Shown piece by piece: positions 17,857 through 26,116 of a DNA stretch of 64,000 nucleotides (within the stretch, counting starts at the first letter, position 1; each line of letters begins with the position of its first letter). The translations under genes and the position numbers were made by a program. The stretch is from GCA-2746795 sp963747345 (GTDB lineage Bacteria > Chloroflexota > Anaerolineae > Promineifilales > Promineifilaceae). The notes beneath the pieces were generated by a model. The model saw only the letters and a program-made list of their open reading frames with translations, did no database searches and had not been told where the DNA came from. Location: positions 930,001-994,000 of the forward strand of contig CAVVFA010000001.1 in the NCBI GenBank assembly GCA_963747345.1, written 5' to 3'.

Positions 17857-19341
17857 ATGAGTGTTCGATTACGATTTGCCCCTAGTCCCACGGGGTATTT
17901 ACACATTGGTGGGGCGCGGACGGCGCTGTTTAGCTGGATGTTTGTGCGGCGGCACGGCGGTCAGTTTATTTTGCGTATTGAAGATACAGACCAGAAGCGC
18001 TTGGTGGATGGCGCGGTGGAAGAGATTATGTCTTCGATGCGCTGGCTGGGTCTTGATTGGGACGAAGGCCCCGATATTGGTGGACCGTATGGCCCGTATG
18101 TGCAGACGGAACGAGCGGAATTGTATCAAGAGTGGGCTAACTGGCTGGTGGCAAATGGCTTCGCCTACAAATGTTTTGCCACGGCCGAAGAGCTGGCTGA
18201 AATGCGTGTTGAATTAGAAGCCAGGGGCGACCGTTCTGGCTACGACCGACGCTACCGAGATATGGACGCAGCCCAAGTGGCGGAACTGGAAGCGCAGGGC
18301 AAGCCGTATGTCATTCGCTACAAGATGCCGCTGGACGGCGTGACGGTGGTGGAAGACCTGATTCGCGGCAAGGTGGTGTTTGAGAATACCCAGTTCACGG
18401 ATGCGGTGCTGATGAAATCGACTGGATTGCCAACGTACCATCTGGCGCATGTGGTGGATGATCATTTGATGAAGATTACCCACGTCACACGCGGCGATGA
18501 GTGGCTGAGTTCAGCCCCGTTGCATTTTCAGTTGTGGCAGGCGTTTGGCTGGGAACGGCCGTTATACGCCCATATGCCCGTCATCCTCAACCCCAGTGGC
18601 AAAGGCAAGCTCAGTAAACGCACCCAATCCTTCCAGGATGGACAGTGGGAAGTGTTGGTCAAAGTGGATGAGTATGAGGAAAAAGGGTATATCCCCGTTG
18701 CCGTCAACAATTTCATTGCCAACGTGGGCTGGTCTTCCGGCGATGACCTGGAAATCTTCACACCTGAAGAGATCATTCCGCGCTTTGATTTAGCCGATGT
18801 GAACTCAGCCCCGACCAGTTTGCCCTATGCCAAATTGGATTGGATCAACGGACAGCACATTCAGCAAATGGATGATGTGGAACTAGCCAAAGCGCTCAAG
18901 CCCTTTTTAGAAGCGGCTGGTTATGAAGTCAACGTCGAAGCGTTGTTGATTGTGATGCCCTCCATGAAAATACGGCTCAAACGACTGACGGATGCTGAAG
19001 AATTTTTGCAGTTCCTGTTTACGGATGATGAGGCGCTTGAGTTGACGGCTGACCAACTGGTTCACAATCAACTGCCCGCCGAAGCCGCCAAGAGCGGTTA
19101 CGCGCAAGCGCTGGCCTTTGTGCAGACGACTGATTCGTATGATTTGGAAACCATCAGCACCACGTTGATGCGCATTGGGGAAGCTGTGACCACAACCGGC
19201 AAGGCTGGTTCCTTCTTAGGCAAGCTGCGTTTGGCGATGACGGGGCAAACCGTCTCGCCGCCGGTGTTTGAATCGATGCTGGCGTTGGGGCGGGAACGCA
19301 CGGCGGCACGGTTGGCACAGGTGGTTGGGTTATTCGAGTAG
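17857..19341 (+). CDS. gltX: Glutamyl-tRNA synthetase
   Basis: A class I synthetase of 494 residues. The HIGH box appears as YLHIGGARTALF near residue 17 and the KMSKS box as GKLSKR near residue 250. The catalytic domain also has RIEDTDQKR and RGDEWLSS. Length and domain order are normal, with an anticodon-binding helical domain in the last 170 residues. It charges tRNA-Glu; whether it also charges tRNA-Gln cannot be told here, but a tRNA-Gln gene lies just downstream. It is followed by a perfect 22-bp hairpin. Confidence 0.95.
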   Translation: MSVRLRFAPSPTGYLHIGGARTALFSWMFVRRHGGQFILRIEDTDQKRLVDGAVEEIMSSMRWLGLDWDEGPDIGGPYGPYVQTERAELYQEWANWLVANGFAYKCFATAEELAEMRVELEARGDRSGYDRRYRDMDAAQVAELEAQGKPYVIRYKMPLDGVTVVEDLIRGKVVFENTQFTDAVLMKSTGLPTYHLAHVVDDHLMKITHVTRGDEWLSSAPLHFQLWQAFGWERPLYAHMPVILNPSGKGKLSKRTQSFQDGQWEVLVKVDEYEEKGYIPVAVNNFIANVGWSSGDDLEIFTPEEIIPRFDLADVNSAPTSLPYAKLDWINGQHIQQMDDVELAKALKPFLEAAGYEVNVEALLIVMPSMKIRLKRLTDAEEFLQFLFTDDEALELTADQLVHNQLPAEAAKSGYAQALAFVQTTDSYDLETISTTLMRIGEAVTTTGKAGSFLGKLRLAMTGQTVSPPVFESMLALGRERTAARLAQVVGLFE

Positions 19342-19358
19342 GAAATTAAAACAAAGGG

Positions 19359-19411
19359 ACAAAGAAACCAAGGAACAAAGATCTTTGTTCTTTGTTCCTT
19401 GGTTTCTTTGT
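19359..19411 (+). terminator. Perfect 22-bp hairpin after gltX
   Basis: Arms at 19359-19380 and 19390-19411 are exact inverted repeats (ACAAAGAAACCAAGG...) with a 9-base loop. There is no T run of note, so it may be a repeat used as a terminator. Confidence 0.7.
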
Positions 19412-19428
19412 AATAAATTAAGAGTGGA

Positions 19429-19458
19429 TTTGCCCCACACCCTCCCTTTTGGTAGAAT
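19429..19458 (+). promoter_or_regulatory. tRNA-Gln promoter
   Basis: TTGCCC (19429-19434) and TAGAAT (19453-19458) are 18 bases apart and end 14 bases before the mature tRNA. Confidence 0.6.
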
Positions 19459-19472
19459 TCTCGCTAGTTCTT

Positions 19473-19543
19473 TGAGGGATAGTTTAATGGTAAAACAACG
19501 GACTCTGACTCCGTCGTTCCTGGTTCGAGTCCAGGTCCCTCAG
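19473..19543 (+). tRNA. tRNA-Gln (CTG)
   Basis: All four stems are present: acceptor TGAGGGA/TCCCTCA, D stem GTTT/AAAC, anticodon stem ACGGA/TCCGT with loop CTCTGAC (anticodon CTG at 19505-19507), T stem CCTGG/CCAGG with loop TTCGAGT. The discriminator base is G, as expected for tRNA-Gln. CCA is not encoded. Confidence 0.96.
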
Positions 19544-19550
19544 CTCGGTA

Positions 19551-19577
19551 AACGGCTCACGAAAGTGGGTCGTTTTT
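19551..19577 (+). terminator. Intrinsic terminator after tRNA-Gln
   Basis: AACGGCTCAC and GTGGGTCGTT pair fully (two G-U) around a GAAA tetraloop and run into TTTTT. Confidence 0.85.
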
Positions 19578-19664
19578 ATTTTAAATGGTGCGTTTTGAGG
19601 TTAAGAAGGATGAATTGACTCTTTCAATTCATTTTGCGTTATCGTCATACAAAATTGTAAACTG

Positions 19665-19720
19665 TTCCATTCATAATCCTTTTCTGTTAGAATACAAAGC
19701 AAATATACAAATTTGCTTTG
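19665..19720 (+). promoter_or_regulatory. Promoter and operator of the AbrB/VapC module
   Basis: A -35 TTCCAT (19665-19670) and -10 TAGAAT (19688-19693) are 17 bases apart. Immediately after the -10 lies an exact inverted repeat, CAAAGCAAAT and ATTTGCTTTG around 6 bases (19695-19720). It overlaps the expected transcription start and ends 11 bases before the antitoxin ATG, a typical place for autorepression by the antitoxin. Confidence 0.75.
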
Positions 19721-19731
19721 TGAGGCGACTT

Positions 19732-19989
19732 ATGTCTGAATTAACGACAGTTAAAGTAAGCGGGCGGCATCAAATTTCATTACCCAGTCATGCTCGGCAG
19801 GAATTGAAAATCGAGGCGGGGGATCGCCTTTTGGTTGATGTGCAGGATGGCATGATCATTTTGCTGCCACAACCCATTGATTATGTGGAACAGCTTGCTG
19901 GCTTGCATCAGGAAATTTGGCAAACGACAAATTCTACACGTTATTTACACGAGGAACGGGAAGCGTGGCAGACATCCAAGGACGATTAG
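19732..19989 (+). CDS. AbrB/SpoVT-fold antitoxin
   Basis: The 85-residue protein starts at the ATG preceded by TGAGG; a longer frame from 19585 would run through the promoter. Residues 1-50 are a swapped-hairpin AbrB domain (VKVSGRHQISLP, then LKIEAGDRLLVDVQDG), and the tail is the part that usually plugs the toxin. It would neutralise the PIN toxin that overlaps it by 25 bases and repress its own promoter at the inverted repeat. Confidence 0.88.
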   Translation: MSELTTVKVSGRHQISLPSHARQELKIEAGDRLLVDVQDGMIILLPQPIDYVEQLAGLHQEIWQTTNSTRYLHEEREAWQTSKDD

Positions 19990-20420
19990 CCGATCACACC
20001 CAAATCGGTCTGGACACAAGCATTTTCATTTATCATCTGGAAGCCAATCCAACCTACACATCACTCACCACCCAAATTTTAAACAGTGTGCAAGCAGGCA
20101 AACAGGAAGCGTTTGTTTCTACTGTGATGCTGATGGAATTGACGGTTCATCCCTGGCGGTCTAATCATGCACATATTGCCCGGCACTATGAAGCGCTGCT
20201 GGTTCATTTTCCGCATTTACATATCGTTGATGTAACTCGTGATGTAGCTCGTCAGGCGGCTCAATTGCGAGCTGCTTATAATATTCGTCCGGCTGATGCG
20301 TTGTTGGTAGCAACGGCCGTTATCAGTGGCGCCACCGCCTTCATCACCAACGACAAAAAACTAGAACGATTAGATTCCGTTATTTCTATTTTGGTGTTGG
20401 ATTCGTTTATCGGGCATTAA
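19965..20420 (+). CDS. vapC: VapC-type PIN-domain toxin
   Basis: A 151-residue PIN ribonuclease. Conserved acids are seen in GLDTSIFIYHLE, LMELT, RPADALL and ITNDKKL. I start at GTG 19965 because GAGGAA lies 8 bases before it and family proteins begin shortly before the first Asp; a longer frame from 19917 is also open. The start overlaps the antitoxin end, which couples translation. PIN toxins cut tRNAs or rRNA. Confidence 0.88.
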   Translation: MADIQGRLADHTQIGLDTSIFIYHLEANPTYTSLTTQILNSVQAGKQEAFVSTVMLMELTVHPWRSNHAHIARHYEALLVHFPHLHIVDVTRDVARQAAQLRAAYNIRPADALLVATAVISGATAFITNDKKLERLDSVISILVLDSFIGH

Positions 20421-20426
20421 GAAACC

Positions 20427-20525
20427 ATGACTGAACCATTCGATTCATCCGAACCACCACAAGTATCGAAATCTGAGATCAATGTAGTGATTGCAGGAGT
20501 TGGTATCGTATTCCTATCTCCATAG
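20427..20525 (+). CDS. Small open frame, probable remnant
   Basis: A 32-codon frame seven bases after vapC. It begins with a charged stretch and ends in a short hydrophobic run (VVIAGVGIVFL) that looks like the start of a membrane helix cut off by a stop. There is no clear ribosome-binding site. It may be the remains of a longer membrane protein. Confidence 0.25.
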   Translation: MTEPFDSSEPPQVSKSEINVVIAGVGIVFLSP

Positions 20526-20648
20526 GACATTTATTCTGCGGAAATAACCATGAGCACAACCCCATAACGGCCGTTTTGTGTTACCCCACTCTAGCCCTAC
20601 CCCAAAGGGAAAAGAGAACGGCCGTTTAAGGCAAACAGGACTTAACCT

Positions 20649-21230
20649 ATGAAATTTGAAATTGTACAAATGACAGAACCTGATCTGGAAGAAATATTTG
20701 TTCTGCAAACACTTGCTTTTCCCCCGGAACTTGTTGAATCGAAAGCCGCGTTTACGGTGAAACTTCAGGCTTCCCCTACAGGGTGTCTCGCTGCCAAAGT
20801 AGATAATAAAATAGTTGGCTATCTATTTACCATTCCCTGGTTGAAAAACCTGGTTATTGAGGTAAATGCCAGCGATTTAGCACAACCCGGAAAGGCAGAT
20901 TGTTTATACATCCATGACTTGGCTATTGACCCCCAGTACCGAGGCATGAAATTGGGCAATGCCCTGGTGGCGGAAGCTCGGAAAATGGCACAAGAAAATG
21001 GCTTTGCCTGGATGACTCTGGTAGCAGTGCGGGGCGCAGACAGGTTCTGGGAAAGGTTTGACTTTGTGGCTCAAGAAGATTTATCCGCAGAAAATCAGGC
21101 AAAACTGAGTGTTTATGGTCCGATGCGGTTTACATGGCGGCATGGTTATCCGCCTGAGGAATACATCTTCACAATTTTGGGGTGTAAACGCGGCAAGGAT
21201 GCCGCGGCTACCAATTGTAAAGCTTTTTGA
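20649..21230 (+). CDS. GNAT-family N-acetyltransferase
   Basis: The acetyl-CoA site is the stretch IDPQYRGMKLGNALV following LYIHDLAI, and RFWERFDF is the usual C-terminal strand. CAGGA precedes the ATG. The last 14 or so residues (from GCKRGKDAAATN) are read from a dispersed GC-rich repeat whose other copy at 30888-30943 is intergenic, so the natural C-terminus has been replaced or extended. Substrate unknown. Confidence 0.85.
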   Translation: MKFEIVQMTEPDLEEIFVLQTLAFPPELVESKAAFTVKLQASPTGCLAAKVDNKIVGYLFTIPWLKNLVIEVNASDLAQPGKADCLYIHDLAIDPQYRGMKLGNALVAEARKMAQENGFAWMTLVAVRGADRFWERFDFVAQEDLSAENQAKLSVYGPMRFTWRHGYPPEEYIFTILGCKRGKDAAATNCKAF

Positions 21231-21237
21231 ACATGCC
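21185..21237. repeat. Half copy of the GCAAGGATGCC repeat
   Basis: TAAACGCGGCAAGGATGCC and the following bases to GGCTAC match one arm of the hairpin at 30888-30943 with one mismatch. The flank (AAAGCTTTTTGAACATG) also matches the flank there on the opposite strand. The copy supplies the GNAT stop region. Confidence 0.8.
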
Positions 21238-21288
21238 GAAATTAAATAACATACTCACTGTTATTTTCGTACCCGTTCAGTCCCCACC

Positions 21289-21364
21289 GTCATTCCCGGC
21301 AAGTTTTTAGCGGGAATCCACAGGTCACGCGAATGGATTCCCGCTTACCGCCTGCGGGAATGAC
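21289..21364. repeat. GTCATTCCCG...CGGGAATGAC inverted-repeat element
   Basis: Outer arms GTCATTCCCG and CGGGAATGAC, and inner arms GCGGGAATCCA (21310-21320) and TGGATTCCCGC (21334-21344), nest in one 76-base element. Elements of this look are widespread in bacterial intergenic DNA. It lies in the convergent gap 21231-21465. Confidence 0.8.
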
Positions 21365-21425
21365 AACTATGTTAGCGAGGGGATGAACGATTACCTATTT
21401 TCGCCAGACTCCAGTATCGATTATA

Positions 21426-21462
21426 AAAACGCCTGCTTCAATATTGTGAAGCAAGGCGTTTT
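21426..21462. terminator. Bidirectional terminator between GNAT and ABC-F genes
   Basis: AAAACGCC-T-GCTTCA pairs with TGAAGC-AA-GGCGTTTT around a six-base loop, with T runs in both directions. It ends 3 bases from the ABC-F stop. Confidence 0.85.
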
Positions 21463-21465
21463 TAG

Positions 21466-23103
21466 TTAAATGCGCATGTTTTGGTGGCCTTGATAATACT
21501 GGTCACGCAGTTCCTGCACAGAGGGGTCTTTAATGTATTCTTCCAAATTCATGGCCCGGTCGATGACGCCTCTGGGCGCAATCTCGACGATGCGGTTGGC
21601 AATGGTATTGACGAATTCGTAGTCGTGCGAGGTGAAGAGGATGACGCCGGTATAGTTGATCAGGCCATCGTTAACGGCCGTTATCCCCTCAAGATCCAAA
21701 TGATTCGTAGGCTCGTCCATCACCAGCGCATTCGCCCCGCTGAGCATCATGCGAGACAGCATACAGCGCACCTTCTCGCCACCCGATAGCACCCGCGCTG
21801 ATTTCAGGGCATCTTCACCTGAGAACAACATCCGCCCCAGAAAACCGCGCACAAACGTCTCGCTGTCATCCGTTGGGGAGTATTGACGCAGCCAATCTAC
21901 CAGATTCACATCGGTGTCGAAGTATTCAGAGTTTTCTTTGGGAAGATAAGCGGGGGTGATGGTTGTGCCCCATCTGAATTCGCCTGAATCGGGTTTCAGT
22001 TCGTCAAAAAGAATTTGGAACAGGGTGGTTTTGACCAAATCATTGGGGCCGATAAAGGCGATTTTGTCACCAGGGCGCACCGTTAAACTGAAATTTTGCA
22101 GCACGGGGCGATCTTCCAGGGTGATGCTCAACTGGTCTATATCTAAAACCACTTTGCCAACCGGTCGATCCGGTCTGAAATCCACATACGGGAAGCGGCG
22201 AGACGACTCTGGCAGATCATCAACCGTTAGTTTATCGATCAGCTTCTTGCGGGAGGTCGCTTGTTTTGATTTGGAAGCATTGGCGCTAAAACGGCGCACA
22301 AATTCTTCCAATTCTTTGATGCGGTCAGTTCGCTTTTTATCGTCGCTTTGGCGTTGGGATTGAGACAACTGACTGGCTTGATACCAAAAGTCATAATTGC
22401 CCACAAACAATTTAATTTTGCCAAAGTCAATGTCGGCGATGTGGGTGCAGACATTGTTCAAGAAATGGCGATCATGGGACACGACGATGACGGTGTTGGA
22501 AAAGCGGAACAAGAAATCTTCCAACCAGGCAATCGAGGTCAGGTCGAGTTGATTGGTCGGTTCGTCGAGCAGGAGGATATCGGGGTTGCCGAACAGGGCT
22601 TGGGCCAACAGCACCCGCACTTTCTGGTTGGCTTCCAGTTCACGCATTTTAAGTTGGTACAGTGACTCGTGTAGCCCCAAATTGTTGAGCATGACACCCG
22701 CTTCTGCTTCGGCATCGTAGCCATCCATTTCGGCCAGTTCGATTTCCAATTCGGCGGCTCTCATGCCATCCTCTTCCGAGAAATCTGGCTTGTTGTAGAT
22801 GGTTTCGCGTTCTTGCAGTACTTCGTAAAGGCGTGGATAGCCCATAATCACCGTTTCTAAAACGCGATAGTCGTCGAAGGCGAATTGATCCTGCTGCAGG
22901 AGGGCGATACGTTCATTGGCTCCGGTGGAAATGATGCCTTTGGTGGATTCGATTTCACCGGCAATAACTTTAAGTAAGGTGGATTTTCCGGCGCCGTTTG
23001 GCCCGATCATACCGTAGCAACTGCCCGGTAAAAATTTTAAATTGACGTCTTTGAACAACGTCCGTGAGGCAAAGGTCACGGACACATCTTGAATAGTTAA
23101 CAC
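21466..23103 (-). CDS. ABC-F family ATPase (YbiT-like)
   Basis: The protein has two ABC modules joined by a charged linker (about 240-300) and no membrane segment, as in ABC-F translation factors. Module 1 has Walker A GPNGAGKST, signature MRELEANQKVRVLLAQAL and Walker B ILLLDEPTNQLD. Module 2 has a changed Walker A, GPNDLVKTT, with VLSGGEKVRCML and VMDEPTNHLD intact. ABC-F proteins act on the ribosomal E site and some give antibiotic resistance. The start is GTG at 23103 with GGAG upstream. Length (545) is typical of the YbiT group, in which the second P-loop is often altered. Confidence 0.9.
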   Translation of the reverse strand: MLTIQDVSVTFASRTLFKDVNLKFLPGSCYGMIGPNGAGKSTLLKVIAGEIESTKGIISTGANERIALLQQDQFAFDDYRVLETVIMGYPRLYEVLQERETIYNKPDFSEEDGMRAAELEIELAEMDGYDAEAEAGVMLNNLGLHESLYQLKMRELEANQKVRVLLAQALFGNPDILLLDEPTNQLDLTSIAWLEDFLFRFSNTVIVVSHDRHFLNNVCTHIADIDFGKIKLFVGNYDFWYQASQLSQSQRQSDDKKRTDRIKELEEFVRRFSANASKSKQATSRKKLIDKLTVDDLPESSRRFPYVDFRPDRPVGKVVLDIDQLSITLEDRPVLQNFSLTVRPGDKIAFIGPNDLVKTTLFQILFDELKPDSGEFRWGTTITPAYLPKENSEYFDTDVNLVDWLRQYSPTDDSETFVRGFLGRMLFSGEDALKSARVLSGGEKVRCMLSRMMLSGANALVMDEPTNHLDLEGITAVNDGLINYTGVILFTSHDYEFVNTIANRIVEIAPRGVIDRAMNLEEYIKDPSVQELRDQYYQGHQNMRI

Positions 23104-23192
23104 AGTTTTTTAGTCTCCAATGGAAATAATACGACGTGAGAGCATAACACAAACAAGCTGTTCGTGCCGAAAATTCTCATGAATTGAGAAGA

Positions 23193-24320
23193 TTAGAGAC
23201 GGAGACAGGATTCGACAGCCAGCCAGAACATCTTTTCACGGGTGGAACTCATTTTTTGCCACCGGCGACCGTCCCATTCATCACCGGTGAGGTCGTCGCC
23301 GCCGTAGAGGATTTGGCCGAAGGTGACGCCGCGGAATTGGGCGACGGCGAAGAAGGTGGCGGTTTCCATTTCGACGGTGAGGCAGCCTTCGGCCTGGCGG
23401 CGGTTTACGATTTTGCGGGTTTCGCGGTAAACGCCGTCGGTGGTCCAGGTTTTGCCGGTGGCGTAGGGGATGTGGTGGTGGTCGAGAGTGGCTTTGAGGG
23501 CGCTAACGGCCGTTTCCGACGCAAACACTTCTTCGCCAGCCGGTAGATAATGGTAGGAGGTGCCTTCATCACGAACGGCCGTTGTGGGAATGATCACCTG
23601 TCCGGCTCCAATCTCGTTGTTCAACACGCCGCAGCCGCCAGCCGCAATAAACTTGGTGCAGCCCAGGGCGATGACTTCATCCATAAACGCGCCGGCGGTG
23701 GCCGACCCCACGTCGGGGTGCATGACGACGAGGCGTTTCCCCTCTACTTCCATTTCATAGACGGGGTTGGGGCCGCGCTCTGATCCGAGTTTGTAGACTT
23801 GACGTAAACGGCCGTTTTCCACCAATCCCGTAATCACATCCTGAAAGAAGCAAAGCACACAATGTTCGCTGATGTCTTGTTTTTGCAGGAGCTGCTCGGG
23901 TTGGATTACGGCAATGGGGTTGGGGTCGAAATTTAGGATAGGGGCGGCGGCCAGGGTGATCAGCGGCGGCAGACTGAAGGAGCCATCGGCGTTGGGCGGG
24001 AAATCGACGACGCCCAGCACGGCATCCAGGTTGAGTGGGCCGTAGATGTGGGGGAATTTCATGCCGGTTTCGTAACAATCTTCATACACGACGTCTGCCG
24101 TTACCAAATCTTCATCAATGCAAAGCAATACGAAGCCGGACTGCCCTTTGAAATGTTCATTGGCGGCATAGACGGCTTGGGCAGGGGTGGAGCAGTGGAT
24201 GAAGCCGTCGGTGTGCAGGCTTTCGGCGGTGTAGGGGGGATGGGAAACGGCTTGTCTTGAGCTTGCCGAAACGGCCGTTTCCCAGTCTGAGCGTGTGGTG
24301 ATATGTAGGATTAGATTCAT
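23193..24320 (-). CDS. DUF952 domain fused to uridine/purine-nucleoside phosphorylase
   Basis: Residues about 1-115 match DUF952 (ILHITTRSDWE, GFIHCST, FPHIYGPLNLDAV). Residues about 150-375 are a nucleoside phosphorylase of the PNP/UDP family: GSERGPNPVYEMEVEG, then AAGGCGVL, DEGTSYHY and the ribose-binding VEMETATFFAVAQ. The expected reaction splits a nucleoside with phosphate. The two parts are in one continuous frame without signs of a break. The role of DUF952 is not known to me. The gene is monocistronic, divergent from the DinB gene. Confidence 0.82.
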   Translation of the reverse strand: MNLILHITTRSDWETAVSASSRQAVSHPPYTAESLHTDGFIHCSTPAQAVYAANEHFKGQSGFVLLCIDEDLVTADVVYEDCYETGMKFPHIYGPLNLDAVLGVVDFPPNADGSFSLPPLITLAAAPILNFDPNPIAVIQPEQLLQKQDISEHCVLCFFQDVITGLVENGRLRQVYKLGSERGPNPVYEMEVEGKRLVVMHPDVGSATAGAFMDEVIALGCTKFIAAGGCGVLNNEIGAGQVIIPTTAVRDEGTSYHYLPAGEEVFASETAVSALKATLDHHHIPYATGKTWTTDGVYRETRKIVNRRQAEGCLTVEMETATFFAVAQFRGVTFGQILYGGDDLTGDEWDGRRWQKMSSTREKMFWLAVESCLRL

Positions 24321-24443
24321 GGTTGGAATTATGCAGTTAGCGGCGCAAGTTGACCAGTCGAAATTTTTTGATACCGTTTTCTACCTGACAAAAGATTCAA
24401 GTAGCTAGTCTATAATTAGGGAAAATCAAACATGGAGCTACCA

Positions 24444-25131
24444 ATGACAGAAATCAAAGCCTTCCGCAAATTCTGGAACGCCCAACAAAAAGAATTACAT
24501 AACCGCCTTAACTGACGAAACCCAACAAAATCAGGCCATTGACTTGTTTAGGCGTCAGCACAGCGTACTGCATTCCGCAAAAGTTAATCCGGTTGACTGG
24601 TCGTATGAAGACAACCTTTTAGATGACTTGTCAGAAGCAAAATGGCGGCATATTCCCCCAAATGGCGAACATTCCATCGTGTGGAATATCTGGCACCTGG
24701 CCCGCATTGAAGATGCCACCATGAATTTGCTGGTGGCCGGGCAATCACAGCTTTTTAATGAAGAACATTGGCAGAAGCGTTTAAATGCCTCTATTTGCAA
24801 CTCGGGCAATGACATTCCGATGGCGGACATCGTGAAGCTGAGTGCAGAGGTTGATTTGGCGGCGTTACGAGCGTACAGAACGGCCGTTGGTAAACGCACC
24901 CAGGACATCGTATCAAAGCTCACATTTACCGACTTCAAGCAAAAAGTAAATCCAAACCGGCTGCAACAAATCATGACAGAAGGCGTATTGGTTCCGGAAG
25001 CCAAAGGTGTCCTTGACTACTGGAGCCGCCGCACCATCGCTGGTTTGCTGCTGATGCCGCCCACGAGACACAATCTGGTGCATCTGAACGAGATAGATGC
25101 GCTCAAGCAGCGAGAAATTTTAACGAAGTAA
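24444..25131 (+). CDS. DinB-like protein (one frameshift near the start)
   Basis: GGAG six bases before ATG 24444 sets the start. The first 15 codons (MTEIKAFRKFWNAQQ) lead into a frame break near 24485, at GCCC/AAAAA runs; the new frame continues TALTDETQQNQAIDLFRRQH and then a DinB four-helix domain with the metal-ligand histidine region IVWNIWHLARIED and MPPTRHNLVHLNE. DinB/YfiT proteins bind a divalent metal and many are thiol-dependent transferases or hydrolases. The break is probably an error or recent mutation, as the rest is intact. Confidence 0.75.
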
Positions 25132-25183
25132 GTGGTCACAGTCTTCCAAAGTGACTGTCACCTTACATGAACAGGACGGAAGC

Positions 25184-25966
25184 ATGGAAGAAATAATTAT
25201 CAAGGAATTATCGTCGGCGACAGAAATTGCCGATTTGAGACAGGAGTATTTAGACAGCTTGATGGAGAGTCAGGAACTTTTCCTGGAACTCATAGTCCGA
25301 GAGGCCCAACCCTTTGCGGTTCTCGATGGGGATACGCTGGTTGGTTACTTTTTTGAAAGTGGAGAACATACCCTGGTCGAGTATTACGTACGTCCTCATT
25401 ATTTTGCCCATGTTGACACTATTTTTGGCGTTGTCTTGATGGAGCGAGGTATTCAAAAAGTGTACTGCAAATCGTTTGACCATCTTTTGCTTTCCTGTTG
25501 TGTAGATGTGCAAAAGAAGACAGAGTCGATGGGATATCTGTTCCGAGATTATGAGAAACGGCCGTTACCCACCAGTCATAAACTCACTACCCGCCTTGCG
25601 GAAAAAGCAGACGAAGCGTATATCATCGAAATTAACGAAGAAATTTTTGACTATCCCGAAGAAATCACCGAAACGATTGCAAATAAAAATTTGCTGCTTT
25701 TTGAGAAAGGGGATAACCGGATAGGATTTGGCATTTTCCAGCGTACCATTCCGGGGCGTCCTGAATTCGATATTGGCATGTTGGTCAATCGGGAATTCAG
25801 GCGACAAGGGTATGGTGCTTACATTTTGCGCTATCTGATGAACTACTGTGAAGAACGAGGATACCGGCCCACAGGCGGTTGTGCTATAGATAATCTGGCT
25901 TCGCGTCGCTGCTTGGAGCGGGTTGGCTACAAAGCGCAATATCGTCTGTTGGTGTTTACTGTGTAA
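25184..25966 (+). CDS. GNAT acetyltransferase
   Basis: The C-terminal half (about 140-260) is a GNAT domain, with MLVNREFRRQGYGAYILRYL as the acetyl-CoA loop and NLASRRCLERVGYK as the last strands. The N-terminal half is a degenerate, GNAT-like domain (FAVLDGDTLVGYFF). I use ATG 25184, preceded by AGGA, over 25151. Substrate unknown. The 150-base gap after it holds one AACGGCCGTT. Confidence 0.82.
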   Translation: MEEIIIKELSSATEIADLRQEYLDSLMESQELFLELIVREAQPFAVLDGDTLVGYFFESGEHTLVEYYVRPHYFAHVDTIFGVVLMERGIQKVYCKSFDHLLLSCCVDVQKKTESMGYLFRDYEKRPLPTSHKLTTRLAEKADEAYIIEINEEIFDYPEEITETIANKNLLLFEKGDNRIGFGIFQRTIPGRPEFDIGMLVNREFRRQGYGAYILRYLMNYCEERGYRPTGGCAIDNLASRRCLERVGYKAQYRLLVFTV

Positions 25967-26116
25967 ACGACTAGAAAGGCAATCATGACAACAAAAGAGT
26001 AACTAGGCGTTTTTGTGCCTTCTCTGTGAAACTCTGTGTCGCTGATTCGATTGATATGGTAGAAAACGGCCGTTATTCACTCTACCGTACACTCCAATTT
26101 TAGTTACAATCAGGCC

